A stretch of 64,000 bases of DNA, taken from NCBI GenBank assembly GCA_034659015.1, contig JAYEGL010000002.1, forward strand, positions 62,001 to 126,000, written 5' to 3'. A model generated the notes under the pieces. It was not told the origin of the DNA. It saw only the letters and a program-made list of their open reading frames with translations, and did not search any database. Positions 60,018 through 64,000 of the stretch are shown here, one piece after another. The translations under genes were made by a program, and so were the position numbers. This stretch comes from Maricaulis sp034659015. Its GTDB lineage: Bacteria > Pseudomonadota > Alphaproteobacteria > Caulobacterales > Maricaulaceae. The first letter of the stretch is position 1; every line of letters starts with the position of its first letter.

Positions 60018-61298
60018 ATGGCTCATATCGTTGTACTCGGAGCAGGCCTCGGCGGCGTGCCGATGGCACTGGAAGCGCGCAAGGAATTGCGCCGGGAAGA
60101 CCGGATCACCGTGGTCTCGGACTATCCCACCTTTCACTTCACGCCCTCCAATCCCTGGGTCGCGGTCGACTGGCGCAAGCCGGAAAAGATCAAGGTCGAA
60201 CTCGAGCCCATGTTCAAGAAGAAGGGCATCGATTTCGTCCACGCTGCCGCCACGAAGGTGCGCCCCGAGGACAATGCGGTCGACCTGGCGAACGGCGAGA
60301 CGCTGGAATACGACTATCTGATCATCGCCACCGGCCCGGAACTCGCCTTCGACGAGATCGAGGGGCTGGGCCCGCATGGCGGTTTCACCCAGTCGGTCTG
60401 CCATGTCGATCATGCCGCGGATGCCAACGCGGCCTGGCAGGATTTCGTGAAGGACCCCGGTCCGGTCATCGTAGGCGCCGTGCAGGGCGCGTCCTGTTTC
60501 GGTCCGGCCTACGAGACGGCGATGATCTACGAGACCGATCTGAGAAAGCGCAAGATCCGCGACAAGGTGCCGATGACCTTCGTCACGTCGGAACCCTATA
60601 TCGGCCATCTCGGCCTGGACGGCGTCGGCGACACCAAGGGGCTGCTGGAAAGCGAGATGCGCAACCGGCACATCAAGTGGATCACCTCGGCCCGCGTGAA
60701 GAAGGTCGAGGACGGCGTGATGCACGTCGAGGAAGTGGCCGAGGACGGGTCCGTCAAACAGACCCACGAACTGCCCTTCAAATTCTCCATGATGCTGCCC
60801 GCCTTCCGGGGCATTGCCGCGGTGCGCGACGTGGAGGGGCTGGTCAATCCGCGCGGCTTCGTGCTGATCGACGAGCACCAGCGCAACCCGAATTTCTCCA
60901 ACGTCTTCTCTGTCGGCGTGTGTGTCGCCATCCCGCCGGTCGGCAGCTATCCGGTGCCCGTCGGCGTGCCCAAGACCGGTTTCATGATCGAGTCGATGGT
61001 GGTCGCCGCGGCGCGCAATATCCGCGCCGATCTGGACGGCAAGCCGGCCCGGCACGAAGCCACCTGGAATGCCGTCTGCCTCGCCGATTTCGGCGATGGC
61101 GGCGTGGCCTTCGTCGCCATGCCGCAAATCCCGCCGCGAAACGTGAACTGGTCCGCCGACGGCGGCTGGGTCCACCTCGCCAAGGCCGGGTTCGAAAGCT
61201 ATTTCATGAGCAAGATCCGCCGCGGCGCCGGCGAACCCTTCTACGAGAAGGCGGTCTTCGACATGCTCGGCATCCACAAGGTGAAGAAGGACAGCTGA
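60018..61298 (+). CDS. Sulfide:quinone oxidoreductase-like flavoprotein
   Basis: A 426-residue FAD protein with an N-terminal dinucleotide-binding GAGLGGVPMALEAR motif. Cys128, Cys160 (GASCFGPAYE) and Cys302 (VGVCVAIPPVGSYPVP) match the three-cysteine pattern of the sulfide:quinone oxidoreductase family. It should oxidise sulfide and pass electrons to quinone, producing persulfide or sulfane sulfur. GGGAGGAAG precedes the ATG. It follows the regulator gene by 71 bases. Confidence 0.9.
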   Translation: MAHIVVLGAGLGGVPMALEARKELRREDRITVVSDYPTFHFTPSNPWVAVDWRKPEKIKVELEPMFKKKGIDFVHAAATKVRPEDNAVDLANGETLEYDYLIIATGPELAFDEIEGLGPHGGFTQSVCHVDHAADANAAWQDFVKDPGPVIVGAVQGASCFGPAYETAMIYETDLRKRKIRDKVPMTFVTSEPYIGHLGLDGVGDTKGLLESEMRNRHIKWITSARVKKVEDGVMHVEEVAEDGSVKQTHELPFKFSMMLPAFRGIAAVRDVEGLVNPRGFVLIDEHQRNPNFSNVFSVGVCVAIPPVGSYPVPVGVPKTGFMIESMVVAAARNIRADLDGKPARHEATWNAVCLADFGDGGVAFVAMPQIPPRNVNWSADGGWVHLAKAGFESYFMSKIRRGAGEPFYEKAVFDMLGIHKVKKDS

Positions 61299-61304
61299 TT
61301 TCCG

Positions 61305-61470
61305 TTGTCATCCCGGATGGATGCCCGGCGAAGGCCGGGCGCCAGTCCGGGACCCATAAACACGGTGTGTTCAGTTGCTGCCAACATAGAGCCTGCTTCC
61401 GTCTGACATCGGCGCGTATGGGTCCCGGCCCTGCGGCCTGCCTTCGCAGGCCATACGGCCGGGATGACAA
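61305..61470 (+). repeat. REPIN-like palindromic element, copy A
   Basis: A 166-bp element with exact 12-bp terminal inverted repeats TTGTCATCCCGG/CCGGGATGACAA. Inside are two 7-bp tetraloop hairpins, GCCCGGC-GAAG-GCCGGGC (61323-61340) and GGCCTGC-CTTC-GCAGGCC (61435-61452), and an inner pair GGGACCCATA (61349-61358)/TATGGGTCCC (61417-61426) around a variable core of about 58 bases. It lies behind the sulfide oxidase gene. Confidence 0.9.
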
Positions 61471-61482
61471 CACCGTATCAAT

Positions 61483-61818
61483 CTACCAGTTGCGCAGATG
61501 CTGTGGCGCCAGCTCCGCCGGATCGGTCCCGCCGAGTCCGGGGTTGAGGTCATTCCAGTCGGGATTGTCTTTCTCGATCAGATTGATCTTCCATTGGCGC
61601 CGCCATCGCTTGATGCGCTTCTCCCGCGTGATGGCTTCGTTGATGTCCTGATGCGGTTCGTACCAGACGAGCCGGTCCACACCGTATTTCGTGGTAAAGC
61701 CGGGAACCTGCCGGGTCTTGTGCTCGAAGACGCGGCGCACGAGCGAATTGGTCATGCCGCAGTAGAGCGTTCCGTGCTTTCGCGAAGCCAGCAGATATAC
61801 GAAATAGCAGCTCTCCAT
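61483..61818 (-). CDS. GIY-YIG nuclease-superfamily protein (UPF0213-like)
   Basis: A 111-residue protein. FVYLL (residues 6-10) and LYCGMTN (18-24) are the GIY and YIG parts (here YCG), followed by RR at 28-29 and a glutamate in EAITREKRIKRW (61-72) that would bind the metal. Such small single-domain proteins nick or cut DNA or remain uncharacterised. It lies between two directly repeated palindromic elements, and the start ATG is only 7 bases behind a perfect -10 box. Confidence 0.9.
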   Translation of the reverse strand: MESCYFVYLLASRKHGTLYCGMTNSLVRRVFEHKTRQVPGFTTKYGVDRLVWYEPHQDINEAITREKRIKRWRRQWKINLIEKDNPDWNDLNPGLGGTDPAELAPQHLRNW

Positions 61819-61825
61819 ATATGCA

Positions 61826-61854
61826 ATTATAAATTGTATAACTTCGTTTGTCAT
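61826..61854 (-). promoter_or_regulatory. Promoter of the GIY-YIG gene, partly inside repeat copy B
   Basis: On the minus strand ATGACA (61854-61849), the end of the repeat, is followed by a 17-bp spacer and a perfect TATAAT (61831-61826). The ATG comes 7 bases later, so the transcript should be leaderless. A CAATT-ATA-AATTG dyad (61824-61836) overlaps the -10 box. Confidence 0.75.
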
Positions 61855-62014
61855 CCCGGATGGATGCCCCGCGCAGGCGGGGCGCAAGTCCGGGACCCAT
61901 AACCCCGGTGTGTGCCCAGCTGTCGCTGACATCGAGCCTGCTTTCGTCAGACTGCGAGCGTATGGGTCCCGGCCCTGCGGCCTGCCTTCGCAGGCCATTC
62001 GGCCGGGATGACAC
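61848..62014 (+). repeat. REPIN-like palindromic element, copy B
   Basis: Same architecture and orientation as copy A: TTGTCATCCCGG at the left, CCGGGATGACAC at the right, left hairpin GCCCCGC-GCAG-GCGGGGC (compensated relative to copy A), identical right hairpin GGCCTGC-CTTC-GCAGGCC, and the inner GGGACCCATA/TATGGGTCCC pair. The core differs from copy A. Confidence 0.9.
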
Positions 62015-62151
62015 GTGATGGGAAACGGAAAACGCGGACATCCCGCCCGCTATCCCCGCTTGCCGCACAAATTCCCCCAGCACCTCCAACCCCTTCGCAA
62101 AAACCGCCCCTTGCAAATCAGACCGGTCACGGCGCCGGGCTATGTTTCGGC

Positions 62152-62676
62152 ATGCTCGAAAAAGACCCAAAGACACGCCGCGACCGGGTGGACTGGTATC
62201 CCTATCTGATCCGGGCGGAGGCCGGCGAAAGCCAGGCTGCCCTGGCCCGCCAGGCCGGCGTGGACCCGTCGACGCTTTGCAGGAAGTGCAAGGTATTCGC
62301 GGCGATGCCGCCGGCCGAGCGTGAGGCGCTGAGACAGCGGGCCTTCCAGCGGCGGATCGCGAAAATCGAGGCGCAGGCGCTGGACGGCGAGATCGACAAG
62401 GCCTGCAAGGATGCGCGCGGACTGGAAACGGTCCGGCGCCTGCTCGATGCCGTGGAGGACGAGATGAGACAACAGGACGACAGACCGGCAGCGGGGGCGC
62501 GCCATGACGACATCACACCCGACGCGGCTCGGGCTGAGCTCCTCCTTCGCCTTGATGCTGGGGGAAAGCAAAGACAGACAAAGGCGCTGGGCCAACGATC
62601 TGACGGACGCGCAGGCGGTGGAATATTGCCGGGCGTGGCGGCACTGGAGACCAAGCGAGGCCCAGACACCCCCTGA
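62152..62676 (+). CDS. Small-terminase-like protein of a gene transfer agent or prophage
   Basis: A 174-residue protein with a helix-turn-helix near the N-terminus (ESQAALARQAGVDPSTLCRKCKVF, about 23-46) and a helical middle (RRIAKIEAQALDGEIDKACKDARGLETVRRLLDAVEDEM, to about 108). It sits immediately before the large terminase gene, the place of g1 in the RcGTA cluster. The last ~58 residues are encoded by DNA overlapping the terminase gene and may be poorly constrained. The assignment rests mostly on position. Confidence 0.6.
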   Translation: MLEKDPKTRRDRVDWYPYLIRAEAGESQAALARQAGVDPSTLCRKCKVFAAMPPAEREALRQRAFQRRIAKIEAQALDGEIDKACKDARGLETVRRLLDAVEDEMRQQDDRPAAGARHDDITPDAARAELLLRLDAGGKQRQTKALGQRSDGRAGGGILPGVAALETKRGPDTP

Positions 62677-63841
62677 CGGCGACTGGCTGATCTGGCTCTT
62701 CCTGGGCGGGCGCGGCGCCGGCAAGACGCGCGCCGGGGCGGAATGGGTGCGCGGGCTGGTGGAGGCCGGCGCGCAGCGCATCGCGCTGGTCGCGCCCACT
62801 TTCAACGATGTCCGCGAGGTGATGATCGAGGGGCCGTCCGGCCTTCTGAACATCGGTCCGCCGGAAGACCGTCCGCGCTACGAGGCCAGCCGCAAGCGCG
62901 TGGTCTGGCCGGGCGGGGCGGTGGCCTATGCCTTCTCCGCCGAGGATGCCGACGGGCTGCGCGGACCGCAATTCGAATTTGCCTGGGGCGACGAGCTGGC
63001 CGCCTGGACGAACCCGCAGCGCGTCATCGACACGCTGCGCATGGGGCTGCGCCTGGGCGACCGTCCGCGCCTGATGCTGACCACCACGCCGCGGCCCATC
63101 CCGGCGCTGAAACGCCTGGTGAAGCAGCCGGGCGTGACGCTGAGTCATCAGCCGACGGCGCAGAATGCGGCCAATCTGGCGCCGGGTTTTCTCGACGCGA
63201 TGAATGCCGCCTATGGCGGGTCGGCGCTGGGGCGCCAGGAGATCGAGGGCGTGCTGATCGACGATCCGCCCGGCGCGCTGTGGACGCGCAGCCAGGTGGA
63301 GGCGTGCTTTTGCGAGAGCGTGCCGGATCTGGACCGCATCGTCGTGGCGGTTGACCCGCCGGCCACCGGCGGGCCGCGCTCGGACGAGTGCGGCATCGTG
63401 GTCGCCGGCGCGCGCGGCGAGGGGGTGGAGAGGCGCGGTTTCGTACTGGCCGATCTCTCCTTCGGTCCCGCCATGCCGGCGGACTGGGCGGCCCGCGTGG
63501 CCGCCGCCTTCGAGAGTTTTCAGGCCGACAGCGTCATCGCCGAGTCCAATCAGGGCGGGGAAATGGTGCGATCCGTGCTGCAGGCCGCCGAGGCCGCCCT
63601 GCCGGTGCGCCTCGTCCACGCCACGCGCGGCAAGCATGTCCGCGCCGAACCGGTCGCCGCGCTCTATGCCGCCGGCCGGGTGAAACATGCCGGCCGCTTC
63701 GCCGGCCTGGAAGACCAGATGTGCGCCTTCGGCGCGTCCGAGGGCGGCGGCGCCAGCCCGGACCGGGTGGATGCGCTGGTCTGGGCCCTGACCGACCTGC
63801 TGGTCGGCAGCCGCGGCGCCCCGCGCATGCGGTGGATGTAG
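62504..63841 (+). CDS. Large terminase (gene transfer agent-type DNA packaging ATPase)
   Basis: A 445-residue TerL. The Walker A motif is GGRGAGKT (68-75) and the Walker B region FEFAWGDELAAW; the C-terminal nuclease part begins with IVVAVDPPATG and includes AESNQGGEMV. The LGGRGAGKTRAGAEWVRG context is that of RcGTA g2. It overlaps the upstream gene by 173 bases. Other head genes would lie beyond the window, so a gene transfer agent and a prophage cannot be separated here. Confidence 0.88.
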   Translation: MTTSHPTRLGLSSSFALMLGESKDRQRRWANDLTDAQAVEYCRAWRHWRPSEAQTPPDGDWLIWLFLGGRGAGKTRAGAEWVRGLVEAGAQRIALVAPTFNDVREVMIEGPSGLLNIGPPEDRPRYEASRKRVVWPGGAVAYAFSAEDADGLRGPQFEFAWGDELAAWTNPQRVIDTLRMGLRLGDRPRLMLTTTPRPIPALKRLVKQPGVTLSHQPTAQNAANLAPGFLDAMNAAYGGSALGRQEIEGVLIDDPPGALWTRSQVEACFCESVPDLDRIVVAVDPPATGGPRSDECGIVVAGARGEGVERRGFVLADLSFGPAMPADWAARVAAAFESFQADSVIAESNQGGEMVRSVLQAAEAALPVRLVHATRGKHVRAEPVAALYAAGRVKHAGRFAGLEDQMCAFGASEGGGASPDRVDALVWALTDLLVGSRGAPRMRWM

Positions 63842-63853
63842 GGGATACGCGCA

Positions 63854-64000
63854 TTGTCATCCCGGCCGGATGGCCTGCGAAGGCAGGCCGCAGGGCCGGG
63901 ACCTATAAACTCGCTGCCGGCCGGAAGCAGGCTCGGCGTTCAACACCGCTGGACAAGCACCGGGCTTATGGGTCCCGGACTTACGCCCCGCCTGCGCGGG
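63854..64000 (-). repeat. REPIN-like palindromic element, copy C (inverted, cut by window edge)
   Basis: Starts TTGTCATCCCGG like the others but reads as the reverse complement of copies A and B: first GGCCTGC-GAAG-GCAGGCC, then GGGACCTATA, GGAAGCAGGCTC, TATGGGTCCC and GCCCCGC-CTGC-GCGGG at the edge. It follows the terminase gene. Confidence 0.88.

Noticed and set aside
61305..62014. CRISPR array
   Set aside because: Only two copies in direct order, each about 166 bases with internal palindromes and no short regular spacers.
61305..62014. Ordinary insertion sequence
   Set aside because: The terminal repeats and a nuclease gene suggest mobility, but both ends are complete stand-alone elements, no transposase is present and no target-site duplication is visible.
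62015..62176. Small minus-strand gene between repeat copy B and the TerS-like gene
   Set aside because: The open frame here extends through the repeat and into the opposite strand of the nuclease gene region, without a ribosome-binding site or recognisable domain.

Overview
The window is high-GC, densely coded DNA from an alphaproteobacterium, most likely a Maricaulis/Oceanicaulis/Hyphomonas-type dimorphic marine bacterium (Caulobacterales/Maricaulales). That placement is an inference. It rests on the two DUF2336 proteins, a DivJ/PleC-like histidine kinase, DUF1491, DUF5330-like and DUF6456 proteins, a BigR/SqrR-type persulfide sensor, a gene-transfer-agent-type terminase, and a TtpC-type TonB module. 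No rRNA, CRISPR array or classical insertion sequence was seen.

Layout. 1-1185 (-): an ATP-grasp-like protein followed by a cut metallo-beta-lactamase-fold hydrolase. 1548-5805: dipeptide/oligopeptide ABC importer subunits (two permeases, then a lipoprotein binding protein beyond an opposite-strand gene) with no ATPase genes nearby. 5873-9515: DUF3667 protein, SppA protease, tRNA-Pro(CGG) and tRNA-Gln(TTG). 10102-18505: TonB energisation module (DUF3450, TtpC-like, ExbB, ExbD, ExbD, TonB, TPR lipoprotein-like partner) followed by a second TPR-TonB pair whose TPR gene has a one-base frameshift. 18735-22732 (-): oligopeptidase B, MsrB, MFS transporter. 22910-25714: RHH/RelE-type toxin-antitoxin pair, then a stomatin-NfeD pair. 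25826-27631: DUF2336, DUF2061 and a zinc-ribbon protein.

27950-35684: a complete nine-gene-plus Mrp-type cation/proton antiporter operon in the order E-F-G-(DUF4040)-B-C-D-D-small-D, resembling the gene order of archaeal MBH/MBS antiporter modules. 35847-36895: a stand-alone DnaA domain IV-like protein with a DUF6456 partner. 37058-44657: SufE, small envelope proteins, a DivJ/PleC-like kinase, a BcsB-like membrane protein, DUF1491. 44692-49043: RF3, MscS, DUF2336, a PAN-domain protein. 49040-53963: a GGDEF-EAL protein, a bacterial voltage-gated cation channel with an unusual EGW selectivity filter, and a class A penicillin-binding protein converging on it with a 67-bp overlap. 54652-61298: a divergent sulfide/persulfide-response locus (DUF2892, RND pump, adaptor, rhodanese on one side; ArsR-type regulator and sulfide:quinone oxidoreductase on the other) around a symmetric double promoter. 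61305-64000: three copies of a REPIN-like ~166-bp palindromic element, two of them flanking a GIY-YIG nuclease gene and two (inverted) flanking terS/terL-like genes of a gene transfer agent or prophage.

The most interesting signals are the repeat/GIY-YIG unit, whose nuclease promoter appears to borrow its -35 box from the repeat terminus and to give a leaderless message; the cation channel with glycine at filter position 4, a feature linked to calcium selectivity; and the persulfide-sensor-controlled RND pump. A separate family of three dispersed ~150-bp intergenic repeats (18505, 36899, 54504) always sits directly behind a plus-strand stop codon.
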